64,000 nucleotides of DNA from RUG11690 sp045616665 (lineage in GTDB: Bacteria > Bacteroidota > Bacteroidia > Bacteroidales > WCHB1-69), in assembly GCA_045616665.1 (NCBI GenBank), contig JAZLHE010000045.1, positions 5,297 to 69,296 of the forward strand, written 5' to 3'. Below the pieces are notes generated by a model that had not been told where the DNA came from, did no database searches, and worked only from the letters and a program-made list of their open reading frames with translations. Within the stretch, counting starts at the first letter, position 1; each line of letters opens with the position of its first letter. This document shows positions 1-11,600 of the stretch, one piece after another. The position numbers and the translations under genes are program-made.

Positions 1-931
1 TCATACCGCCATAACCATAACCATCATTCATCATACTGGTGAACAACTTATGATCAGGGTGTTCTTCCAAACCAGGATAATTGTATTTAATACCGGTTTC
101 TTTGAATCTCTTAGCCAAATACATGGCATTTTCACTGTGCTTCTTCATACGAATATGCAAAGTGTGCAAGTTCTTCTGAATGCTGGTCGAACGGAAAGTA
201 TCCAAAACCGGGCCCAGCAACATTGCTGTACCATCATTTACGTCAATTAATGAATTGATATATGCTGCAGAACCGCAAATTGCTCCGGCTACGCAGTCAT
301 TCATACCATTGACATATTTAGTCATACTGTAAATAACGACATCAGCTCCCAAACGATATGGTGAGAAAATCATAGGAGTAAAAGTATTGTCAACCAACAA
401 TTTTGCACCGGCAGCGTGGGCTATTTTGGAAAGTTCAGGAATATTGGCAATACGAAGCAATGGGTTATTCATTGTTTCAGTATATAAAACTTTGGTATTA
501 GGTCTGATGGCTTTCTTAACAGCATCAAGATCCTGCATATTAACGAAAGTAACATCAACATTGAATTTCTTCAAATAATTGTTCATAAAAGCGAAAGTAC
601 CACCGTAAGTAGTCATACTTGAAACGATGTGATCACCAGACTTTACTTCGTGTAAGAGAGCAACGGTAATAGCAGCCATACCTGAACCGGTAGCCCAAGC
701 CAGTTCTGTTCCTTCCATAGCAGCCAATGATTGAGCTAAAGAAAGCGTACTAGGATTCCAGTGTCTTGAATATAAGAAATAACCTTCAGTTTCGCCGTGG
801 AAAGTGTCGGTCATAGTTTTAGCCTGTTCAAACATAAAGGTTGCGCTATCACAAATAGCAGGGTTAACACCTCTGTAAGCATCTTTTTTGTCCAACTTTT
901 CAATGTTGGTTGCGGGATCAAATTTTTCCAT
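1..931 (-). CDS. Cys/Met-metabolism PLP-dependent lyase/transferase (3' end off window)
   Basis: Partial gene; the first 310 codons are visible, reading leftward from an ATG at 929-931. The protein begins MEKFDPATNIEKLDKKDAYR and keeps the fold-type I layout of the cystathionine gamma-synthase / methionine gamma-lyase family: the N-terminal YSRHWNPS substrate loop, the GSGMAAI phosphate-binding turn, a VDNTF aspartate that holds the pyridine nitrogen, and SMTKY with the Schiff-base lysine. Family knowledge says such enzymes do beta/gamma-elimination or replacement on sulfur amino acids using PLP in the cytosol. Which reaction (methionine gamma-lyase, O-acetylhomoserine sulfhydrylase or cystathionine lyase) cannot be told from the visible part. 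It has its own promoter just after the ompA terminator, so it is probably transcribed independently. Confidence 0.88.
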   Translation of the reverse strand, partial: MEKFDPATNIEKLDKKDAYRGVNPAICDSATFMFEQAKTMTDTFHGETEGYFLYSRHWNPSTLSLAQSLAAMEGTELAWATGSGMAAITVALLHEVKSGDHIVSSMTTYGGTFAFMNNYLKKFNVDVTFVNMQDLDAVKKAIRPNTKVLYTETMNNPLLRIANIPELSKIAHAAGAKLLVDNTFTPMIFSPYRLGADVVIYSMTKYVNGMNDCVAGAICGSAAYINSLIDVNDGTAMLLGPVLDTFRSTSIQKNLHTLHIRMKKHSENAMYLAKRFKETGIKYNYPGLEEHPDHKLFTSMMNDGYGYGGM

Positions 932-977
932 AATAAATTATAATTTAACGGTTATTGATATTTCAAATTTCAATTTG

Positions 978-985
978 CAAATATA
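978..985 (-). promoter_or_regulatory. Bacteroidota -7 box TATATTTG for the PLP enzyme gene
   Basis: The minus strand reads TATATTTG, an exact match to the TAnnTTTG -7 element, 46 bases upstream of the start codon. It directly abuts the T-tract of the upstream terminator, so termination and initiation signals are packed together. No clear -33 TTTG was found. Confidence 0.6.
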
Positions 986-1017
986 AAAAAAATGGCTGAC
1001 ATAAAGCCAGCCATTTT
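985..1017 (-). terminator. Rho-independent terminator after the OmpA-family gene
   Basis: A perfect 10-bp stem (AAAATGGCTG at 989-998 with CAGCCATTTT at 1008-1017) and a 9-base loop. On the minus strand it is followed by a run of eight T, placing it 18 bases after the OmpA-family stop codon. Confidence 0.85.
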
Positions 1018-1034
1018 GAAAGTATTTCTGTTAA

Positions 1035-2573
1035 TTAGTTAACAAGAATTCTAAAGATAGCAGCACGGTGTTCTTCACGTCTTGCATCAGGAATGTTCTG
1101 CTTGTTCTGAGGATCATTTACCGTATAAGTAACAGTACTGATTTGATTAGCAGGAACACCCTTGTCAATGAACATTTGTCTAACTTTTTCAGCACGACGT
1201 TGAGCCAAGTCACGGTTATGCTGTTCTGAACCGAGATCACAGGTGTAACCTTCAATTTGGAGACCAAATGTAGGATTAGCCTTCATAATTTCTACCGTTC
1301 TGTTGATATTATCGTTGTAGTCGGCAATCTTAGGAATATCCTTATCCAAATCGAAGAGGATCTTGGTCTTTGACAAAACATCAGCCAATTCTTTAAGAGC
1401 AGCCTTATCTTTTGGAGTAAGGTTCTTCTTGCCAGGAGTAGCTTCGTCTTCATCTTCAATCAAATCGTCACATACTGGAACGATATAAACATATTCTTGA
1501 TTCTTAATAACGATAGGTTCTTGAGATTTGTTGATCATATCTTCCATATAACGACGTTTCAAATCTCTCATACTTTCTCTATTCAAATGAGCACAAGGTT
1601 TAATGTGAACACCAATTTTCAAACCAACATTCACATTACGCCATTTATCTCTTTTAAGATCGAGGAAATGTAAAACATCAGAACCAAGAGTACCATTCAT
1701 AACAATTTCATTATTGTTATTCATACCAACAAAATTGGTTTCAGTTTTAGGAAGGATGTTAAGGAAACCAACACCGCAGTATGCACCCACATAGAAGTCA
1801 GCTTTAGGACTCATCGTAAACAAAGCACCAAAGTCAGCGATCATGTCGAGAGATGCACGCATTCTGTATTCTTTAGATACTTTGTTAGAAGCCATACCGA
1901 TATTTTTTCCTCCTTCAAGTGAATAGCTACCAGTTGGGAAATGGTTTTCACAAGTGTACCAACAATCGGTAAATTCTTCATAACCCTTAGAAGTCCAAGT
2001 ACCTTGATCCTTATCACCTCTATTTCTTGCATACAAAGGAATATAAGCTTTTAAGCCCAAAGCTGCATAGATACCAACCTTTTGGTTGAATTTCCATTCA
2101 AATTGTGCCTGCAAAGGAATTTCCAAAGCCAAGACATTCTGTCTTTCCTTAATATCATTACCTTTAATATAAAGGTCATAAAGAGTAGTACCGTGATTAA
2201 ATTCTTGATCAAGTTCATACTGATCAATCTTTTTTTCAACGTTCATTGTAGCTTTGGCAAAGATATCAGAAACAGATACGCCTAAACCAAGTCCCCAATG
2301 TTCGTTAAAGAAGTAAGCATATTGAAAATCAAAGATAGCACTTAAAGAATAATTTTCACGGAAAATAGGCATTCTGTGATAAATATTATTATTCCAAGCA
2401 CCACCCAAGTGAATGTTGATACGGTGATGACAAATCTGGTCTTTACCATCTTTGTTATCGGCCGCAGCTTCCTGAGTAGCTTTCGCATCCGTCGGTTCGT
2501 CCTTCACTTCTTGTGCAAAAGAAGTGGCAAACAAGGCGAAAATAAGGCTGATAATAATTAAACTTTTTTTCAT
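1035..2573 (-). CDS. OmpA-family outer-membrane beta-barrel protein
   Basis: 512 aa with a Sec signal peptide (cleavage probably after TSFA, near residue 20). A short acidic/Ala-rich linker leads to a region of about 320 residues with alternating aromatic strands typical of a Bacteroidota outer-membrane barrel. The C-terminal ~120 residues are an OmpA/MotB peptidoglycan-binding domain: ILFDLDKD strand, then IEGYTCD and a following AQRRAEKV helix that carry the Asp and Arg known to hold diaminopimelate in this family. It should sit in the outer membrane and grip peptidoglycan. It lies 87 bases downstream of the giant T9SS-type surface protein on the same strand; a functional link is inference from position only. 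Its own terminator follows. Confidence 0.88.
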   Translation of the reverse strand: MKKSLIIISLIFALFATSFAQEVKDEPTDAKATQEAAADNKDGKDQICHHRINIHLGGAWNNNIYHRMPIFRENYSLSAIFDFQYAYFFNEHWGLGLGVSVSDIFAKATMNVEKKIDQYELDQEFNHGTTLYDLYIKGNDIKERQNVLALEIPLQAQFEWKFNQKVGIYAALGLKAYIPLYARNRGDKDQGTWTSKGYEEFTDCWYTCENHFPTGSYSLEGGKNIGMASNKVSKEYRMRASLDMIADFGALFTMSPKADFYVGAYCGVGFLNILPKTETNFVGMNNNNEIVMNGTLGSDVLHFLDLKRDKWRNVNVGLKIGVHIKPCAHLNRESMRDLKRRYMEDMINKSQEPIVIKNQEYVYIVPVCDDLIEDEDEATPGKKNLTPKDKAALKELADVLSKTKILFDLDKDIPKIADYNDNINRTVEIMKANPTFGLQIEGYTCDLGSEQHNRDLAQRRAEKVRQMFIDKGVPANQISTVTYTVNDPQNKQNIPDARREEHRAAIFRILVN

Positions 2574-2623
2574 AATATAACTTTTTTAATTTTTTCTATT
2601 CATTTATTATTGACCCCTTTTCT

Positions 2624-2647
2624 TAGCGGTCCCGAAAGGGACCGCTA
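2624..2647. other. Perfect 10-bp hairpin between the giant gene and the OmpA gene
   Basis: TAGCGGTCCC and GGGACCGCTA flank a 4-base loop (GAAA on plus, TTTC in the minus-strand transcript). The GC-rich stem sits 13 bases after the giant gene's stop. No T-tract follows on the minus strand, so it looks like an mRNA processing, stabilising or attenuating structure rather than a standard terminator. Confidence 0.6.
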
Positions 2648-2660
2648 ATTAGGGATTACT

Positions 2661-5600
2661 TTATTTTACAATAATGAATTTAACAGTCTTAATTTCATTA
2701 GTACCAGTGATGATACGTCCGAAGTATGTACCTTGCGCGCCGAAGTTGCCAACCTTGGTGATAGGAGTCAAGTTAGAAAGTGAACGGATATGAGCACCCT
2801 TAACATCATAGATGTCTAAGATAGCACCGTCAAGCTCTTCGTCAGTCAAATTCAACTCAATAGTAACGTCTTGAGCAGTTGTAGCAGGAACTGGGTAAAC
2901 TCTGATTGATGCGTGACCTGAGAAGTATTTTTCACAAGTGATGAAGTGTACGCGAGTACCATCAGCCATAACGCCATTGAGTTCGCAAGCGTAGAATCCT
3001 TCAAGACCACCTTCTTCTTGATAATACTGTTCAGTAGCACCTGGGATAAGTTCACCATTTCTGTACCATTGATAAGTACTGAACTTGTAACCACCATTGT
3101 TAGCAGGATTATTGTTGACAACCACAACGTCATCCCATCTTTGATCAACAAGTTTAACATTATCACCAAATGAAGCATCGTTAGCAGGAACGTTAACAAC
3201 ACATTGACCTGAACATCCATCAACAGTAATTGTTACATTGTAAGCACCTGGAGTATATCCACTCATATTAACTTCAGCATAATGCATTTGAGTATAAGAG
3301 TCAAACATAAGAGTACCAGTTTGAGTAGCACCATTTGGTAATGTAGCAACGAAAGTGTTAGATGTAGCAGCGTTGATATGTAATGGAATACGTGCGATCC
3401 AAGTTTCGCAATCAGCAATAACTGAAGAAGCAGCGACTGTGATATCAGAAACATTAACAACAACATCAGCAACATTGTCTAACGTACCGATACATCCGTT
3501 AGCATCGCTTACAGAGATAATGCGGTAGATAGAGGTAACAGTCGGATTAACATTGTAATAATATGGATTCAATGAGGTAACGATAGTCTGTGATTCACCT
3601 GAAGTTACATTCATAATAGTGAATGTGTAAGGAGCAGTTCCAGTCAAAGTGATTTCCAAAGTAGCGAAGCTTTGATAATCGCCAGCGCAGATAACTGAAC
3701 CGTGACCTGAAGTGAATTGAGCAGTTGGCAATGCATTAACAGTTACCTGAGTAGCAATAGCGTCAGCAATGTTACATCCAGCTCCGATGTAATCGATATA
3801 CTTAGGAGCGTATGTGTAAACACCAGCTGCTTCAGGAACGTCAGTATTGGAACCACCAAGACCAGAAACTTCAGATTCAACACCGTTGAATGTCTTGTAC
3901 CATTGGATACGACCTGCTTGCTGACTCTGAACACCACCGGTTACTTCTGCATTCAAAGTAACGATGCCGCCAAGACACATTTCTGAAGGATTAACCTGGT
4001 TAACAGACCAAGAAGGATCTGGAACAACGATAATGCTGTGATCCAAGGTAGCAGTAGCAGCTTGGCAATTGAATCCGCTAGGAGTAATCGTTACAGAGTA
4101 TGAATAAGAAGCATCAGCATTCAAAGTCTCTGTGATTTGAGAATTGTCAGTTGTACTTGTAGTAGTTTGGATGTTAGCATTGTCACGATTCCAAGAATAA
4201 GTGTATGTACCGTGTACAGAACTGTTGGTAACACCATTGTTTACAGTAGCATAATTAGCAACCTTAGCCATCAATGTGATTTCGCCACCAGTACACATTT
4301 CAGTATAACCGGCAGTTTGAGTCAATTGAGCAACTGGTTGTTCAGCAACTACAACTACAACTGGAGTTGAGAATTGTGAGCTGCAACCCATAGTACGTTC
4401 AACCATTGCAGAAACAGTGTGGATACCAGGGGTATTCATCTGAGTACTGAATGAAGTACCATTGTTACCGTTTTGGGTTTGACCGTCAACAGTCCATACG
4501 TAATTATCAGAAGCATTAGCAGTACCAGTAGCAGTAGCATTGAAAGCAATCGTACCGCCAACGCACATATTCAAACGATTGTTGTCAGTAGCAGCAACAG
4601 TGACAACTGGAGCTGCGTTAACCGTATGAGTAATCGCAACTGAAGCTGTACCACAAGCAACTTGTGCATCGTTTGGAGTGAATACAACAGAAATATTGTT
4701 AGTTCCAAGAACCATATTGTTAACAGTGATACTATTGCTGTTAGAAACAGTAGTTGTACCGTTTACATTCCAGTAATAAGCACCAGTCAAGTTTGTAGGA
4801 ACAACAACAGCGTTGAATGTAACATCACCACCTTCGCAAGAAGCGTCTGAACTAGCAGTCAAGATAACTGAAGGAACAGGTTTCACAACAACGGTGAAGA
4901 AGTTATTATTGTTAGCTAATGAAGTAGCATCGCAACCTAAACCATCTACACTTGAAATTTCAACAAAGAAATTGTAAGTACCGGCAGTCATAGTAGCAGG
5001 TAATGTATAGTGAGGTTCAGAAGAAACGTATGACATCAAGGTAGTACCTTCATACCATTTCCAAGTGTAATTGTAAACGTTGTTATGCTGGGTAGCATTA
5101 GTTGCATAAATTACATTAGCGGTCAAAGTAATGTCACCACCTTCGCAGATAGAATTACCAGCATTGCTTGTAATCACGATAGTAGGTTCAGCTTCAACTG
5201 TGATACCAATAGTACCAGATTGAGCAACGTGACATCCTGAAATTGAGCTTGCAACTTCAACTTGATATTCATAAAGACCAGCAATCAAATTATCGTCAGT
5301 AGTATAAGTAGCGGCATTAGCACCGTTGATAGGATTACCGTTACGATACCATTGATAACTTAATTGATCACCAGGAATACCATTGTTTGCAGTAGCAGTC
5401 AAAATTACACTACCACCAACACAGTTAACTTCGCTGTTTGCAGTCAAAGCAACTTCGATAGCTTCGTAAACAGGAACATTGAATTGAGTAGAAGTAGCTG
5501 TACAAGCAATACCGCTTTGAGCAACAGAAACTGTATAAGCAGCAGCTTGATTTACGAATAATGGTTCAGTAACAAGTTCTCTGCTGTTTGCACCTTCGAT

Positions 5601-8600
5601 AGCATAACCATTCTTATACCATTGATAAGAAGCTTCGCCAAGACCACCTTCAACTGTAGCAATCAAAGTAGTGAAACCACCTTCGCATACAACTTGATCA
5701 GCACCTAACTTCACAGATACTGTTACAGAAGGATCTTCAACGATTCTCAATGTATCAGCAACGGTCACACTGCAACCGTAAGCAGAAGCAACATTTACAT
5801 AATATACATAGAGGTTAGCAGGATCGTTAGTAGAAGTAGTAAATGAAGCATCAGTACCAAGAATTTCTTCACCGGTTACATTGCTTGTCCATTCATAAGT
5901 GTAAGGATTATAAGTATCAGCAACGCCATCGTTTACATTAACGGTGAATGTAACGTTACCACCTTCGCAGATAGCATTTACACCTTCGTTAACTGTAATG
6001 TAAGCAGTAGGATCCTTAACAATATTTACATAAACAGGTTCAGAGACAACTGAGCAACCGTTTGTAGTACCATTGTTAACCTTAACTTCAACGGCATATT
6101 CATAAGGATTCTGGCTTGCACGAAGATTTTCAACGGTGTAAGTAGCTTCGTTAGCACCTTGGATAGGTTGACCTTGGAAGAACCATTGATAATCGAAATC
6201 AGTAAAGTATGCGTGATCTGGATTAGCAGTCAAAACTGTTTGACCACCTTCACACAAAGTCAAGCCATTATTGTATGTAACAACTACAGTAGGATCTGCG
6301 TATGCAGTAACAACTTCTTCAGCAACATTAGAAACGCAACCAGAATTGGTCATCGTTACTTGTACACCGAAAGTATAAGTAGTCATATCACCTTCAACAG
6401 TCAATGGAGAAGTAGTGTAAGTAGCTGAATTAGCACCTTCAATTGCTTGACCATTATTGAACCATTGATAAGAAACTTCACCAAGACCTTGATATTCGCT
6501 TGGTTGAGTAGCCTTCAAAACAACTTCACCACCATTGCAAACGATATTAGTATTAATATTGGTAATAGCAACAACTGGAGCAGATTTAACAGTTACAGTA
6601 ACTTCATTACTGTTGTTTTCACAATCGGTAAGTAAGTTAGTCACGTGTAATCTGAAGTTGGTAGTTGCATTCAAAGCAGGAGTTACATAAACTGGAGTAA
6701 TAGCACCTTGGATATTTTCCCAAGAACCATTAGCGTCAGATTGCCATTGATAAGTGAGACGTGCTTCTTCGCTATCTACGAGAGCTGAAGTCAAAGTAAC
6801 AAATCCACCAGCACAAATTGAATCCTGATCAGAAACGATGCTTGCCATTGGCTTAGCAGAAACTGATACTGCAAATTCAGCAGTTTCAGAAGTACAACCT
6901 GTAGCAGCATTAGTAACAATCAGTTTGAAGATATAAGGTTCTTCTCTGTATGCTTTAAATACTGACAGAACACTAGTGTTTTGACCAGCGATTTCAACGC
7001 CAGCTTCATACCAAGTATAAGTAGGATTAGTACCAACGGTAGGATCATTAGTAATACCTTCGAGAGTAATGTTGTTTTCACCATTAATAGGTTCACAAAC
7101 GCTTGCATCACCAAAGATTGTGTATGAAGGATTAGGAATAACCTTGATTGAAACAGCATTAGCAGCATCTACTACAGATTCGCAAGCAGCAGCTGTTTGG
7201 GCAACTGTTACATTGTAAACGTGAGTAGTTACAGCATTGTTGCTTGTCATTGGGTAATCAGTGTAAGTATCACCAGTTACGCCAGAAACGATTTCGTTAT
7301 CCTTGTACCAAGTGTAAACTTCACCACCAGCAACACCACCAGAAATGTTGGCCTTCAAAGTAACAACGTGACCTTCACAAATTTCAGTAGATTCAGATAA
7401 TACGTCAATTGAAGTAACAACTGGAATATCGTTAACGTTAACTGTAACTTCATTGCTATATGCAGCACAATGAGAATCTCTTTGATGTACATACAACTTG
7501 AATGTAGAAGTTTCAGTCAAAGCAGTAGTATAAGTAGGATTAAATGCTCCTTCAATAGGTTCATTATTAATGTACCATTGATATACTAAATTGTCGGCAT
7601 TTTGATCATACAAATCAGCAGACAAAGTAACTACACCATTCGTACAAATTTCAGTTTCAGTAGCAGAAATATGAACAACAGGATTATCGTTAACATATAC
7701 CAAGAATGGTTCACTGTTAACAGTACATCCATATTCATTCTGAACTGCGAAGTTGAAGCTGTAAGGATAATCTCTATAACCTCTGTGAACAGATAATACC
7801 AATCCAGTTTCACCTTCAAGGGCAGCATTATTTTCATACCATTGATAAGTCAAACCAAGACCAGTTGTATCAAGATAGTTAACTACGTTTGCAGTAATAA
7901 CGATGTTGTTATCAGTAGTGTCACATACGATAGGATCACCAGCTAATTCAACAGTTGGATTAGGAACAACCCACATAGTGTATTGTGATAATTCTGTCAA
8001 CTCTGATACACAACCAGCACCAGCTTGACGAACAACTACTGCATATACGTACTTAGTAATATCATTATCGATAGCCATTGGGTAATCAATTAAGGTATTA
8101 CCAATAGTTTCCATAACAATTCCATTGCGTGTCCAAATAAATTCTTCACCACCAGCAACGCCACCAGAAACACTAGCAACCAATTCTACGCGGCCACCAG
8201 GACAAATTGTGTCTTTACCAGTAACATTGTGGATTGAATCGATAATAGGTCTTGGAAGAACATTAATTGCGAGTTCATCATAATCGCTACAACCAGAAAG
8301 GTTATGAGTAGCTGTGAAACCAAATACCTGACCTTCTGTCATAACAGCGTTGTAAGTTAACATTGTAGCACCAGGAATTGCATTATGTTCAACAATTCTA
8401 AGTGTATCGTCAATGTAACGTTGAGCAACAGAATCCCAACCAATGTGTCTTATATCAAGAACAGTGTCAACGGTGTACCATTGATATTGAGCGTCATTTG
8501 CATAATCAAATTCGTAATTATTCAAATTAGCTCTCAAGGTAACTTCGCCACCTTCGCAAACGGTAGTTTCAGAAGCAGTAATGTTTACAACAGGTTGTTT

Positions 8601-11600
8601 ATATACCCATACAAGGAATTCTTCTGAATATGAACGACAACCAGCAGCGATATCATCACGTTGAACTTCAACAGTGAAACGATAAGGTTCATCTTGTGGA
8701 TAGAAGTATTCTGAGAAGAATCTGCTATCGGCCAAGCCGTAAGCCATATTGTCTCTCAAACGACCTGATTCATACCAAGTATAATGTAACAAGCCAACAG
8801 GACGACCAATAGTATCAACATTAGCATACAAGAATACGCTGTCAGTTTCGCAAACATATTGATCACCGCTGATAGCAACACGTGGGTTAGGATAAACATT
8901 CAACTGTGCAGATTCAACAGTTTGTGAATAGCAAGCCAAACGTTCTGGAGTTTGATAAGCGATAACGCTATATACGAATGATTGTTCATTACCATCAACA
9001 GTTACAGGAGAATCTGTGATAGTTTGAGTGTTACCTTCAAGAAGTTCACCATTTCTTCTCCATTCGAAGAAGTAAGGTTGATTAGCAACACCGGCAGTAG
9101 CTTCAACATCAGCATAGATAGTGACTTGAGCACCTTCGCAAATGTTAGTATCACTCATAGAAACGTAGTTTACAACTGGGATAGGTTGAACATTGATAGT
9201 CTTAGAATCAGTATCGAAGCATTCTGACAAAGTATTAACAACCTTGAACATAAATTCAGTTGTTTCGTTGATTGTAGTAGTATAAGTCATTGCAGTAGCA
9301 CCTGGAACTGCAGTGAAGTCAGTTTCAGAAGCAGTCTTAGTGTACCATTGGTATTCTAAGTTAGTTTGTTCTGGATCATTCAAATCTAAGTGAGCAGTAA
9401 CAGTAACTTCAGCACCAGCGCATACATATTCGTCAACGATAGTAACATTAGCTTCTGGAGCATCCATTACATATACATCATATTCTTCTGAATAAGCACG
9501 GCAACCTCTTTCGGCATCTTCACGTTCAATTTGAACTGTGAATCTGTAAGGTTCATTCTGTACTGGAGCAACATAATCCAAAATACCACTGTCACCATTG
9601 AGGTTTTCAATCATATTACCTGATTCATACCAAGTGTAATGTAAACCACCAACAACATTCGTGAAAGTATCTACATTAGCGTTCAAAATGATGTGGTCAG
9701 TATGACATACGGTTTGATCACCGCTGATGGCAACTCTTGGATCAGCCAAAACAATCAATGGAGCAGATTCAGTCAAAGCTGAAGTACAAGCCAAACGTTC
9801 TGGAGTTTGATAAGCGATTGCGCTATAAACGAATGATTCAGTAGTTCCGTCAACTGTCATTGGAGTATCGTGGATAATATTAGTATTACCCGGCATCAAT
9901 TCACCATTTCTTCTCCATTCGTAGAAGTATGGCAAACCTTCAATACCCTTGGTTGAGTCGATGAAAGCAGTGATTGTGATGGCAGAACCTTCACATACTG
10001 TAGTGTCAGATAATGTAATATTGGTAACAACTGGAATTTCTAATGTATTGATTGTCTTTGAATCAGTATCGAAGCAACCAGTCAAAGTGTGAACAACCTT
10101 GAACATAAATTCAGTTGTATCAAAAATAGTAGTTGTATAAGTCAAAGCAGTTGCACCTGGAACAAGAACGTAATCAGCGTCAGCTGAAGTCTTAGTAAAC
10201 CATTGGAATTCAAGGTTAGTCTGTTCAGGATCGTTTTGGTTGAGGTGAGCAGTAACAGTTACTTCAGCACCTTCGCAAACGTTTTCGTCAACAACAGTAA
10301 CGTTAACAACAGGAGATTCATATACATATACATCGTATTCGTATGAATATGCACGACAACCGGTAGATGCATTGTCTCTTTCAACTTGAACCGTGAATCT
10401 ATAAGGTTCATCTTGAGCAGCACCATAATATTTCAAAATAGCGCTGTCACCATTCAAATTGTCAATAGGGGCACCTGATTCAAACCAGTAATAATGTAAA
10501 CCGCCAACAGGATTAGAAATAGTATCTGAGTTAGCAGATAAGATAATAGTATCTGTATGACATACGTGTTGATCACCAGAAATAGCAACGATAGGATTCG
10601 GATAAACAGTCAAAGTCTGAGAAGAAACATAGAGAGGTGATTCGCACATCATTCTTTCAGGATACTGATAAACAATAACACTATAGTTATATTGTTGTTC
10701 ATTGCCATCAACAGTAACAGGAGAATCATAAATTGTTGCAGCATTACCTGGCAACAATTCAGAATTTCTGTACCATTCATAAACATAAGGAACATTTGGA
10801 ACACCTGTATAAACATCGTTCATTACAGCTGTCAATTCAACTTGAGAACCTTCGCATACTTCAGTCAAAGACATAATAATACTGTCAATTTGAGGTCTGT
10901 CATATACGGTAACGGTCATTGTATCGGCAGCGATACAGAAAGGACGATTAAGATTTTCAGTCAAATATTCAACACCAACAATATAATTTGTAGTTTCATC
11001 AACATCGATAGTAAGCACTGGTTCAGTAGCACCAGGAACGATGTTGTCACTAGAAAGTTCATTAGCATACCACTGGTATTGCAATTCATAGTCAAGAACA
11101 TTGTAATCATCAAGGTGTGAAACCAAAGCCACACTTCCGCCTCTACATACTGTATCTGCACTTGGAGTAATAGTAATAACAGGAGGAGCCATAACAGTAA
11201 CTTCGTATGGATCAGAGATGCTTGAGCAACCACTTCCGGTAATTACTTCAACTTGGAAGGTATAGTTGTATCCATATCTTGGAGGGAACATACCGGTAAA
11301 GATAGCACCACGGTTAGCATTAACAGGATTTTCCTCAAACTGACCATCTCTATACCAACGATAAACAGCACCCGTATCAACAGCACCATTAACCCAAGCC
11401 TGCAATAAAACATTATTAGAACTTGGACCTTGGTAACATACAAATTGTTGACCACCGATAATAACAGTAGGATTACGACGAACACGCAAAGTATCAGAAG
11501 AAGCAGAAACTGGTTCGGCATAACAGTTAGGATATCTTGGTTCAGCGATTTCAACAGTATAAATATATTTGTACAAATCGTGATCCAAAATACTTAATTG

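Noticed and set aside
2624..2647. Hairpin as an intrinsic terminator of the giant gene
   Set aside because: No T-tract on the minus strand after the stem; listed as a structural element instead.
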